Source: Karalla daura (lineage: Eukaryota > Chordata > Actinopteri > Chaetodontiformes > Leiognathidae). Taken from it: a stretch of DNA of 64,000 nt. Below are positions 39,772 through 51,749 of this stretch, piece after piece. The DNA lies in the NCBI GenBank assembly GCA_029224185.1, contig CM055201.1, forward strand, positions 1,495,671 to 1,559,670, read 5' to 3'. The number at the start of each line of letters is the position of its first letter. Positions within the stretch are counted from its first letter, which is position 1. The notes beneath the pieces were generated by a model, which worked only from the letters and a program-made list of their open reading frames with translations, made no database searches and was not told the origin of the DNA. The position numbers and the translations under genes are program-made.

Positions 39772-40771
39772 CTCGTCATCGTCCAGTCAGGGAGTTGTGG
39801 TCTCAGCAAACTGACTGCACATTTAAAATTTCTATCAACATACTTCCAATACTAAACATGTTTGTGTTTTGCCTACAGATTGTGGAAAACTCACTTTTTT
39901 ACGGCTGTATTTCTTGTAGTTCACCTCTTTTGACTGGCTGTGTTTGTTTCCCAAGGAAAACGAGGGACAAAAAAGAAAAAAACAATTTACAAACATAGAA
40001 ACTGATTCAGTGGGTTGGAAAAACATCAGAACCACGTGGAAAAGGACAACAGAGCAGGACTCAGATGGTGCGCATGTCAGATATGAAAACACCTGAGGAA
40101 GGTTTTCGTCATCGTCCTGTCTGTGAGTTGTGGTCTCAGCAAACTGACTGCATATTTACAAATTTCTATCAACATACTGCCAATACTCAACATGTTTGCC
40201 TTTTGCTTACATATTGTGTAAAACTCACTTCTTTTAGGGCTGTATTTCTTGTAGTTCACCATTTTTGACTGGCTGTATTTTTTTTCCAAGGAAAACGGGG
40301 GACAGACAAGAAAAAAACAACTTACAAACATAGAAGCTGATTCAGTGGGTTGGAAAAACATCAGAACCACGTGGAAAAGGACAATAGATCAGGACTCAGT
40401 TTGTCCTCATGTCAGGTATGAAAACACCTGAGGAAAGTTCTCGTCATCGTCCTGTCTGTGAGTTGTGGTCTCAGCAAACTGACTGCATATTTACAAATTT
40501 CTATCAACATACTGCCAATACTCAACATGTTTGTGTTTTGCCTACATATTGGCGAAAACTCACTTTTTTTAGGGCTGTATTTCTTGCAGTTCACCTCTTT
40601 TGACTGGCTGTGTTTTTTTTCCAAGGAAAACGGGAGGCAAACAAGAAAACAACTTACAAACATAGAAGCTGATTCAGTGGGTTGGAAAAACATCAGAACC
40701 ACGTGGAAAAGGAAAACAGAGCAGGACTCAGATCATCCTTATGTCAGATATGAAAACATCTGAGGAAAGTT

Positions 40772-42114
40772 CTCGTCATCGTCCTGTCTGTGAGTTGTGG
40801 TCTCAGCAAACTGACTGCACATTCACAAATTTCTATCAATATACTGCCAATCCTAAAAATGCCAGTGTGTTGTCTACATATTGTGTGAAACTCACTTTTT
40901 TAGGGCTGTATTTCTTGTCGTTCACCTCTTTTGACTGGCTGTGTTTTTTTCCAAGGAAAACGGGAGACAAACAAGAAAAAAACAACTTACAAACATAGAA
41001 ACTGATTCAATGGGTTGGAAAAAACCTTACAACCCGGTGGAAAAGCGGTGGAACAGAGCAGGACTCAGATCGATCCTATGTCAGATATCAAAACATCTGA
41101 GGAAAGTTCTCGTCATCGTCCTGTCTGTGACTTCTCGTCTCAGCAAACTGACTGCCTATTTACAAATTTCTAAAAATGTACTGCCAAAACTCAACATGTT
41201 TGTGTTTTGCTTCCATATTGTGGAAAACTCACTTTTTTTAGGGCTGTATTTCTTGTAGTTCACCTCTTTTGACTGGCTGTGTGTTTTTTCCAAGGAAAAC
41301 GGGGGACGGACAAGAAAACGACTTACAAACATAGAAGCTGATTCAGTGTGTTGGAAAAACGTCAGAACCACGTGGAAAAGGACAACAGAGCAGGACTCTG
41401 ATGGGACGCATGTCAGGTATGAAGACACCTGAGGGAGGTTCTCGTCATCGTCCTGTCTGTGAGTTGTGGTCTCAGCAAACTGACTGCATATTTGCAAATT
41501 TCTATCAACATACTGCCAATCCTTAAAATGTTCGTGTGTTGTATACATATTGTGTGAAACTCACTTTTTCTGGGCTGTATTTCTTGTCGTTCACCTCCTT
41601 TGACTGGCTGTATTTTTTTTTCGAAGGAAAATGGGGGACAAACAAGAAAAAAACAACGTACAAACATAGAAACTGATTCAGTGGGTTGGAAAAACATTAG
41701 AATCAGGTGGAAAGGAGAAGAAAAGAGGAGGACTCAGATTCTGATCATGTCAGATATCAAAACACCTGAGGAAAGTTCTCGTCATCGTCCTGCCTGTGAC
41801 TTGTGGTCTCAGCAAACTGACTGCATATTTACAAATTTCTATCACTATACTGCCAATACTCAACATGTTTGTGTTTTGAATACATATTGTGGAAAACTCA
41901 CTTTTCTAGGGCTGTATTTCTTGTCGTTCACCTCTTTTGACTGGCTGTGTTTTTTTCCAATGAAAACGGGAGACAAACAAGAAAAAAACAACTTACAAAC
42001 ATAGAAACTAATTCAATGGGTTGGAAAAAACCTTACAACCAGATGGAAAAGCGGTGGAACAGAGCAGGACTCAGAATGCAGCCATGTCAGATATGAAAAC
42101 ATCTGGGGAAAGTT
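40772..42114. repeat. Least duplicated monomers of the window (B-A-B-C)
   Basis: Landmarks are 40772, 41109, 41441 and 41778. These four monomers have no multi-monomer match elsewhere that I could find. They carry private changes: CTTCTCGTCTCAGC at about 41130, GGGGGACGGACAAG at about 41303 and TGATGGGACGCATG at about 41400. The monomer at 41778 has GAAGAAAAGAGGAGG in its C segment. They separate the left (P/Q/R/H) and right (dimer, 7-mer, 16-mer) HOR families. Confidence 0.8.
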
Positions 42115-43459
42115 CTCGTCATCGTCCTGTCTGTGAGTTGTGGTCTCAGCAAACTGACTGCATATTTACAAACTTCTATCAACATACTTCCAATACTCAA
42201 TATGTTTGTGTTTTGCCTACATATTGTGGAAAACTCACGTTTATAGGGCTGCATTTCTTGTAGTTCACCTCCTTTGACTGGCTGTATTTTTTTTCCCAAG
42301 GAAAATGGGGCACAGACAAGAAACAAACAACTTACAAACATAGAAGCTGATTCAGTGGGTTGAAAAAACCTCAGAACCATGTGGAAAAGGACAACAGATC
42401 AGGACTCAGAGTGCAAGCATGTCAGGTATGAAAACACCTGAGGAAAGTTCTCGTCATCGTCCTGCCTGTGATTTGTGGTCTCAGCAAACTGACTGCATAT
42501 TTACAAATTTCTATCACTATACTGCCAATACTCAACATGTTTGTGTTTTGAATACATATTGTGGAAAACTCACTTTTTTAGGGCTGTATTTCTTGTCGTT
42601 CACCTCTTTTGACTGGCTGTGTTTTTTTCCCAATGAAAACGGGAGACAAACAAGAAAAAAACAACTTACAAACATAGAAACTGATTCAATGGGTTGGAAA
42701 AAACCTTACAACCAGGTGGAAAAGCGGTGGAACAGAGCAGGACTCAGAATGCAGCCATGTCAGATATGAAAACATCTGGGGAAAGTTCTCGTCATCGTCC
42801 TGTCTGTGAGTTGTGGTCTCAGCAAACTGACTGCATATTTACAAACTTCTATCAACATACTTCCAATACTCAATATGTTTGTGTTTTGCCTACATATTGT
42901 GGAAAACTCACGTTTATAGGGCTGCATTTCTTGTAGTTCACCTCCTTTGACTGGCTGTATTTTTTTTCCCAAGGAAAATGGGGCACAGACAAGAAACAAA
43001 CAACTTACAAACATAGAAGCTGATTCAGTGGGTTGGAAAAACGTCAGAACCACGTGGAAAAGGACAACAGATCAGGACTCAGAGTGCAACCATGTCAGGT
43101 ATGAAAACACCTGAGGAAAGTTCTCGTCATCGTCCTGCCTGTGACTTGTGGTCTCAGCAAACTGACTGCATATTTACAAATTTCTATCACTATACTGCCA
43201 ATACTCAACATGTTTGTGTTTTGAATACATATTGTGGAAAACTCACTTTTCTAGGGCTGTATTTCTTGTCGTTCACCTCTTTTGACTGGCTGTGTTTTTT
43301 TCCCAATGAAAACGGGAGACAAACAAGACAAAAACAAGTTACAAACATAGAAACTGATTCAGTGGGCTGGAAAAACCTTACAACCAGATGGAAAAGCGGT
43401 GGGAAAGAGCAGGACTCAGATAAAAATCATGTCAGATATGAAAACATCTGAGGAAAGTA
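42115..43459. repeat. A-B dimer, two tandem copies (673 bp)
   Basis: Landmarks are 42115 (A), 42450 (B), 42788 (A) and 43123 (B), with a period of 673 bp. The A monomers are marked by TCAGAATGCAGCCATGTC and the B monomers by GAGTGCAA upstream of CATGTCAGG. The first copy has a degraded B segment (GGTTGAAAAAACCTCAGAAC and CCATGTGG near 42360-42385). The second has the normal CCACGTGG. The second dimer is also the start of the 7-mer. Confidence 0.88.
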
Positions 43460-45134
43460 CTCGTCATTGTCCCGCCTGTGACCTGTGGTCTAAGCAAACT
43501 GACTGCATATTTACAAATTTCTATCAACATACTGCCAATACTCAATATGTTTGTGTTTTGCCTACATATGGTGGAAAACTCACTTTTTTAGGGCAGTATT
43601 TCTTGTCGTTCACCTCTTTTGACTGGCTGTGTTTTTTTCCAATGAAAACGGGAGACAAACAAGAAAAAAACAACTTACAAACATAGAAGCTGATTCAATG
43701 GGTTGGAAAAAACCTTACAACCAGGTGGAAAAGCGGTGGGAAAGAGCAGGACTCAGATTGAACACATGTCAGATATGAACACATCTGGGGAAAGTTCTCG
43801 TCATCGTCCTGCCTGTGACTTCTGGTTTCAGCAAACTGACTGCATATTCACAAATTTCTATCAATATACTGCCAATACTCAACATGTTTGTGTTTTGCCT
43901 ACATATTGTGGAAAACTCACGTTTTTAGGGCTGTATTTCTTGTAGTTCACCTTTTGACTGGCTGTGTTTGTTTCTCAAGGAGATCGGGGGACAAACAAGA
44001 AAAAAACAACTTACAAACATAGAAGCTGATTCAGTGGGTTGGAAAAACGTCAGAGCCACGTGGAAAAGGACAACAGAGCAAGACTCAGATTCTCCTCATG
44101 TCAGGTATGAAAACACCTGAGGAAAGCTCTCGTCATCGTCCTGCCTGTGACTTGTGGTCTCAGCAAACTGACTGCATATTTACAAATTTCTATCAACATA
44201 CTTCCAATACTCAACATGTTTGTGTTTTGCCTTCATATTGTGGAAAACTCACGTTTTTAGGGCTGTATTTCTTGTAGTTCACCTCTTTTGACTGGCTGTG
44301 TTTGTTTCCCAAGGAAAACGGGGGACAGACAAGAAAAAATCTTACAAAAATAGAAACTGATGTAGAGGGTTGGAAAAACATTAGAATCAGGTGGAAAGGA
44401 GGACAACAGAGGAGGACTCAGATTCTGCGCATGTCAGACATCAAAACATCTGAGGAAAAGTCTCGTCATCGTCCTGTCTGGGAGTTGTGCTCTCAGCAAA
44501 CTGACTGCACATTTACAAATTTCTATCAACATACTGCCAATACTCATCATGTTTGTGTTTTGCCTAAATATTGTGGAAAACTCACGTTTTTAGGGCTGCA
44601 TTTCTTGTAGTTCACCTCCGTTGACTGGCTGTATTTTGTTTTCCAAGGAAAACGGGAGACAAACAAGAAAAAAACAACTTACAATCATAGAAACTGATTC
44701 AGTGGGTTGGAAAAACGTCAGAACCACGTGGAAAAGGACAACAGGGCAGGACTCAGATCAACCTCATGTCCGATATGAAAACATCTAAGGAAAGTTCTCG
44801 TCATCGTCCTGCCTGTGACTTGCGGTCTCAGCAAACTGACTGCATATTTACAAATTTCTATCACTATACTGCCAATACTCAACATGTTTGTGTTTTGAAT
44901 ACATATTGTGGAAAACTCACTTTTTTAGGGCTGTATTTCTTGTCGTTCACCTCTTTTGACTGGCTGTGTTTTTTTCCCAATGAAAACGGGAGACAAACAA
45001 GAAAAAAACAACTTACAAACATAGAAACTGATTCAATGGGTTGGAAAAAACCTTACAACCAGGTGGAAAAGCGGTGGAACAGAGCAGGACTCAGAATGCA
45101 GCCATGTCAGATATGAAAACATCTGGGGAAAGTT
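42788..45134. repeat. 7-monomer HOR copy 1 (2347 bp)
   Basis: Landmarks are 42788, 43123, 43460, 43797, 44129, 44462 and 44797, types A-B-A-A-B-C-B. The monomer at 43460 is diagnostic: its landmark reads ACTCGTCATTGTCCCG, and it also has GACCTGTGGTCTAAGC and GGGCTGG in place of GGGTTGG. Positions 43797-44461 are the recurrent 3567/3899 monomer pair. Confidence 0.92.
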
Positions 45135-47480
45135 CTCGTCATCGTCCTGTCTGTGAGTTGTGGTCTCAGCAAACTGACTGCATATTTACAAACTTCGATC
45201 AACATACTTCCAATACTCAATATGTTTGTGTTTTGCCTACATATTGTGGAAAACTCACGTTTACAGGGCTGCATTTCTTGTAGTTCACCTCCTTTGACTG
45301 GCTGTATTTTTTTTCCCAAGGAAAATGGGGCACAGACAAGAAACAAACAACTTACAAACATAGAAGCTGATTCAGTGGGTTGGAAAAACGTCAGAACCAC
45401 GTGGAAAAGGACAACAGATCAGGACTCAGAGTGCAACCATGTCAGGTATGAAAACACCTGAGGAAAGTTCTCGTCATCGTCCTGCCTGTGAGTTGTGGTC
45501 TCAGCAAACTGACTGCATATTTACAAATTTCTATCACTATACTGCCAATACTCAACATGTTTGTGTTTTGAATACATATTGTGGAAAACTCACTTTTTTA
45601 GGGCTGTATTTCTTGTCGTTCACCTCTTTTGACTGGCTGTGTTTTTTTCCCAATGAAAACGGGAGACAAACAAGACAAAAACAAGTTACAAACATAGAAA
45701 CTGATTCAGTGGGCTGGAAAAACCTTACAACCAGATGGAAAAGCGGTGGGAAAGAGCAGGACTCAGATAAAAATCATGTCAGATATGAAAACATCTGAGG
45801 AAAGTACTCGTCATTGTCCCGCCTGTGACCTGTGGTCTAAGCAAACTGACTGCATATTTACAAATTTCTATCAACATACTGCCAATACTCAATATGTTTG
45901 TGTTTTGCCTACATATGGTGGAAAACTCACTTTTTTAGGGCAGTATTTCTTGTCGTTCACCTCTTTTGACTGGCTGTGTTTTTTTCCAATGAAAACGGGA
46001 GACAAACAAGAAAAAAACAACTTACAAACATAGAAGCTGATTCAATGGGTTGGAAAAAACCTTACAACCAGGTGGAAAAGCGGTGGGAAAGAGCAGGACT
46101 CAGATTGAACACATGTCAGATATGAACACATCTGGGGAAAGTTCTCGTCATCGTCCTGCCTGTGACTTCTGGTTTCAGCAAACTGACTGCATATTCACAA
46201 ATTTCTATCAATATACTGCCAATACTCAACATGTTTGTGTTTTGCCTACATATTGTGGAAAACTCACGTTTTTAGGGCTGTATTTCTTGTAGTTCACCTT
46301 TTGACTGGCTGTGTTTGTTTCTCAAGGAGATCGGGGGACAAACAAGAAAAAAACAACTTACAAACATAGAAGCTGATTCAGTGGGTTGGAAAAACGTCAG
46401 AGCCACGTGGAAAAGGACAACAGAGCAAGACTCAGATTCTCCTCATGTCAGGTATGAAAACACCTGAGGAAAGCTCTCGTCATCGTCCTGCCTGTGACTT
46501 GTGGTCTCAGCAAACTGACTGCATATTTACAAATTTCTATCAACATACTTCCAATACTCAACATGTTTGTGTTTTGCCTTCATATTGTGGAAAACTCACT
46601 TTTTTAGGGCTGTATTTCTTGTAGTTCACCTCTTTTGACTGGCTGTGTTTGTTTCCCAAGGAAAACGGGGGACAGACAAGAAAAAATCTTACAAAAATAG
46701 AAACTGATGTAGAGGGTTGGAAAAACATTAGAATCAGGTGGAAAGGAGGACAACAGAGGAGGACTCAGATTCTGCGCATGTCAGACATCAAAACATCTGA
46801 GGAAAAGTCTCGTCATCGTCCTGTCTGGGAGTTGTGCTCTCAGCAAACTGACTGCACATTTACAAATTTCTATCAACACACTGCCAATACTCATCATGTT
46901 TGTGTTTTGCCTAAATATTGTGGAAAACTCACGTTTTTAGGGCTGCATTTCTTGTAGTTCACCTCCGTTGACTGGCTGTATTTTGTTTTCCAAGGAAAAC
47001 AGGAGACAAACAAGAAAAAAACAACTTACAATCATAGAAACTGATTCAGTGGGTTGGAAAAACGTCAGAACCACGTGGAAAAGGACAACAGGGCAGGACT
47101 CAGATCAACCTCATGTCCGATATGAAAACATCTAAGGAAAGTTCTCGTCATCGTCCTGCCTGTGACTTGCGGTCTCAGCAAACTGACTGCATATTTACAA
47201 ATTTCTATCACTATACTGCCAATACTCAACATGTTTGTGTTTTGAATACATATTGTGGAAAACTCACTTTTTTAGGGCTGTATTTCTTGTCGTTCACCTC
47301 TTTTGACTGGCTGTGTTTTTTTCCCAATGAAAACGGGAGACAAACAAGACAAAAACAAGTTACAAACATAGAAACTGATTCAGTGGGCTGGAAAAACCTT
47401 ACAACCAGATGGAAAAGCGGTGGGAAAGAGCAGGACTCAGATAAAAATCATGTCAGATATGAAAACATCTGAGGAAAGTA
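45135..47480. repeat. 7-monomer HOR copy 2 (~2347 bp)
   Basis: Landmarks are 45135, 45470, 45807, 46144, 46476, 46809 and 47144, each 2347 bp beyond copy 1. Small differences were seen: AACTTCGATC at 45192 where copy 1 has AACTTCTATC, and GTTTACAGGG at about 45260 where copy 1 has GTTTATAGGG. The last monomer (47144) joins directly to the third member of the next unit. Confidence 0.92.
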
Positions 47481-48483
47481 CTCGTCATTGTCCCGCCTGT
47501 GACCTGTGGTCTAAGCAAACTGACTGCATATTTACAAATTTCTATCAACATACTGCCAATACTCAATATGTTTGTGTTTTGCCTACATATGGTGGAAAAC
47601 TCACTTTTTTAGGGCAGTATTTCTTGTCGTTCACCTCTTTTGACTGGCTGTGTTTTTTTCCAATGAAAACGGGAGACAAACAAGAAAAAAACAACTTACA
47701 AACATAGAAGCTGATTCAATGGGTTGGAAAAAACCTTACAACCAGGTGGAAAAGCGGTGGGAAAGAGCAGGACTCAGATTGAACACATGTCAGATATGAA
47801 CACATCTGGGGAAAGTTCTCGTCATCGTCCTGCCTGTGACTTCTGGTTTCAGCAAACTGACTGCATATTCACAAATTTCTGTCAATATACTGCCAATACT
47901 CAACATGTTTGTGTTTTGCCTACATATTGTGGAAAACTCACGTTTTTAGGGCTGTATTTCTTGTAGTTCACCTTTTGACTGGCTGTGTTTGTTTCTCAAG
48001 GAGATCGGGGGACAAACAAGAAAAAAACAACTTACAAACATAGAAGCTGATTCAGTGGGTTGGAAAAACGTCAGAGCCACGTGGAAAAGGACAACAGAGC
48101 AAGACTCAGATTCTCCTCATGTCAGGTATGAAAACACCTGAGGAAAGCTCTCGTCATCGTCCTGCCTGTGACTTGTGGTCTCAGCAAACTGACTGCATAT
48201 TTACAAATTTCTATCAACATACTTCCAATACTCAACATGTTTGTGTTTTGCCTTCATATTGTGGAAAACTCACTTTTTTAGGGCTGTATTTCTTGTAGTT
48301 CACCTCTTTTGACTGGCTGTGTTTGTTTCCCAAGGAAAACGGGGGACAGACAAGAAAAAAATCTTACAAAAATAGAAACTGATGTAGAGGGTTGGAAAAA
48401 CATTAGAATCAGGTGGAAAGGAGGACAACAGAGGAGGACTCAGATTCTGCGCATGTCAGACATCAAAACATCTGAGGAAAAGT
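47481..48483. repeat. Partial third 7-mer (A-A-B)
   Basis: Landmarks are 47481, 47818 and 48150, corresponding to 45807, 46144 and 46476 at offset 1674. The first two monomers of the unit (673 bp, the A-B dimer) are missing: 2347 - 673 = 1674. The block then passes into the 16-mer family with a C monomer at 48484. Confidence 0.9.
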
Positions 48484-50829
48484 CTCGTCATCGTCCTGTC
48501 TGGGAGTTGTGGTCTCAGCAAACTGACTGCATATTTACAAATTTCTATCAATATACTGCCAATCCTAAAAATGTTAGTGTGTTGTCTACATATTGTGTGA
48601 AACTCACGTTTTTTCGGCTGTATTTCTTGTCGTTCACCTCTTTTGACTGGCTGTGTTTTTTTTCCAAGGAAAACGGGGGATAGACAAGAAAACAACTTAC
48701 AAACATAGAAGCTGATTCAGTGGGTTGGAAAAACGTCAGAACCACGTGGAAAAGGACAACAGAGCAGGACTCAGATTTGCCTCATGTCAGGTATGAAAAC
48801 ACCTGAGGAAAGTTCTCGTCATCGTCCTGTCTGTGAGTTGTGGTCTCAGCAAACTGACTGCACATTTACAAATTTCTATCAATACACTGCCAATCCTAAA
48901 AATGTTAGTGTGTTGTCTACACATTGTGTGAAACTCACTTTTATAGGGCTGCAATTCTTGTCGTTCACCTCTTTTGACTGGCTGTGTTTGTTTCCCAAGG
49001 AAAACGGGGGACTAAAAAGAAAAAAACAACTTACAAACATAGATACTGATTAAGTGGGTTGGAAAAAACCTTACAACCAGGTGGAAAAGTGGTGGAACAG
49101 AGCAGGACTCAGATTGAAAAAATGTCAGATATGAAAAGATCTGAGGAAAGTTCTCGTCATCGTCCTGTCTGTGACTTGTGGTCTCAGCAAATTGACTGCA
49201 TATTTACAAATTTCTATCAATATACTGCCAATACTCAACATGTTTGTGTTTTGAATACATATAGTGGAAAACTCACTTTTTTTGGGGCTGCATTTCTTGT
49301 CGTTCACCTCTTTTTACTGGCTGTGTTTTTTTCCAATGAAAACGGGAGACAAACAAGAAAAAAACAACTTACAAACATAGAAACTGATTCAATGGGTTGG
49401 AAAAAACCTTACAACCAGTTGGAAAAGCGGTGGGAAAGAGCAGGACTCAGATTGAACACATGTCAGATATGAACACATCTGGGGAAAGTTCTCGTCATCG
49501 TCCTGCCTGTGACTTCTGGTTTCAGCAAACTGACTGCATATTCACAAATTTCTATCAATATACTGCCAATACTCAACATGTTTGTGTTTTGCCTACATAT
49601 TGTGGAAAACTCACGTTTTTAGGGCTGTATTTCTTGTAGTTCACCTTTTGACTGGCTGTGTTTGTTTCTCAAGGAGATCGGGGGACAAACAAGAAAAAAA
49701 CAACTTACAAACATAGAAGCTGATTCAGTGGGTTGGAAAAACGTCAGAGCCACGTGGAAAAGGACAACAGAGCAAGACTCAGATTCTCCTCATGTCAGGT
49801 ATGAAAACACCTGAGGAAAGCTCTCGTCATCGTCCTGCCTGTGACTTGTGGTCTCAGCAAACTGACTGCATATTTACAAATTTCTATCAATATACTGCCA
49901 ATACTCAACATGTTTGTGTTTTGCCTTCATATTGTGGAAAACTCACTTTTTTAGGGCTGTATTTCTTGTAGTTCACCTCTTTTGACTGGCTGTGTTTGTT
50001 TCCCAAGGAAAACGGGGGACAGACAAGAAAAAATCTTACAAAAAGTAGAAACTGATGTAGAGGGTTGGAAAAACATTAGAATCAGGTGGAAAGGAGGACA
50101 ACAGAGGAGGACTCAGATTCTGCGCATGTCAGACATCAAAACATCTGAGGAAAAGTCTCGTCATCGTCCTGTCTGGGAGTTGTGCTCTCAGCAAACTGAC
50201 TGCACATTTACAAATTTCTATCAACATACTGCCAATACTCATCATGTTTGTGTTTTGCCTAAATATTGTGGAAAACTCACGTTTTTAGGGCTGCATTTCT
50301 TGTAGTTCACCTCCGTTGACTGGCTGTATTTTGTTTTCCAAGGAAAACGGGAGACAAACAAGAAAAAAACAACTTACAATCATAGAAACTGATTCAGTGG
50401 GTTGGAAAAACGTCAGAACCACGTGGAAAAGGACAACAGGGCAGGACTCAGATCAACCTCATGTCCGATATGAAAACATCTAAGGAAAGTTCTCGTCATC
50501 GTCCTGCCTGTGACTTGCGGTCTCAGCAAACTGACTGCATATTTACAAATTTCTATCAATATCCTGCCAATACTCAACATGTTTGTGTTTTAAATACATA
50601 TTGTGGAAAACTCACTTTTTTAGGGCAGTATTTCTTGTCGTTCACCTCTTTTGACTGGCTGTGTTTTTTTCCAATGAAAACAGGAGACAAACAAGAAAAA
50701 AACAACTTACAAACATAGAAGCTGATTCAATGGGTTGGAAAAAAACCTTACAACCAGGTGGAAAAGCGGTGGAACAGAGCAGGACTCAGATTGAGGTGAT
50801 GTCAGATATGAAAACATCTGAGGAAAGTT

Positions 50830-51125
50830 CTCGTCATCGTCCTGCCTGTGACTTGTGGTCTCAGCAAACTGACTGCATATTTATTTGTTTATTTATTGTG
50901 GAAAACTCACTTCTTTTAGGGCTGTATTTCTTGTCATTCACCTCTTTTGACTGGCTGTGTTTGTTTCCCAAGGAAAACGGGGGACTAAAAAGAAGAAAAC
51001 AACTTACAAACATAGAAACTGATTAAGTGGGTTGGAAAAAACCTTACAACCAGGTGGAAAAGCGGTGGAACAGAGCAGGACTCAGATTGAAAAAATGTCA
51101 GATATGAAAACATCTGAGGAAAGTT
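50830..51125. repeat. Short 296-bp monomer with TTTA tract
   Basis: Interrupted (TTTG) tract at about 50878-50897. It is the first of two adjacent short monomers. Confidence 0.9.
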
Positions 51126-51421
51126 CTCGTCATCGTCCTGTCTGTGACTTGTGGTCTCAGCAAATTGACTGCATATTTATTTATTTATTTATTGTGGAAA
51201 ACTCACTTCTTTTAGGGCTGTATTTCTTGTCGTTCACCTCTTTTGACTGGCTGTGTTTGTTTCCCAAGGAAAACGGGGGACTAAAAAGAAAAAAACAACC
51301 TACAAACATAGAAACTGATTAAGTGGGTTGGAAAAAACCTTACAACCAGGTGGAAAAGTGGTGGAACAGAGCAGGACTCAGATTGAAAAAATGTCAGATA
51401 TGAAAACATCTGAGGAAAGTT
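51126..51421. repeat. Short 296-bp monomer with pure TTTA tract
   Basis: Uninterrupted tract at about 51174-51193; it lies between the short monomer at 50830 and the 328-bp monomer at 51422. Confidence 0.9.
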
Positions 51422-51749
51422 CTCGTCATCGTCCTGTCTGTGACTTGTGGTCTCAGCAAATTGACTGCATATTTACAAATTTCTATCAATACACTGCTAA
51501 TACTCAACATGTTTGTGATTTGAATACATATTGTGGAAAACTCACTTTTTTTTGTGAGTGTGACTGGCTGTTTTTTTAGTGAGTTTGACTGGCTGTTTTT
51601 TTTCCAAGGAAAACGGGGGACAGACAAGGAAAAATCTTACAAAAATAGAAATTGATTTAGTGGGTTGGAAAAACATTAGAATCAGGTGGAAAGGAGGAGA
51701 ACAGAGGAGGACTCAGATTCTGATCACATCAAAAAATCTGAGGAAAAGT
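51422..51749. repeat. 328-bp monomer with internal duplication
   Basis: Copy at offset 49869 from 1553, embedded in the 16-mer after two short monomers. Confidence 0.88.

Larger units (their letters stand above)
39148..40771. repeat. Segment R copy 3, 5 monomers
   Basis: Landmarks are 39148 (B, 296 bp), 39444 (A, 328 bp), 39772 (C), 40105 (B) and 40440 (B). Positions 39772-40771 match 18172-19172 at offset 21600, including the extra B monomer that R copy 1 lacks. Positions 39148-39443 match the short monomer at 60673. Confidence 0.9.
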
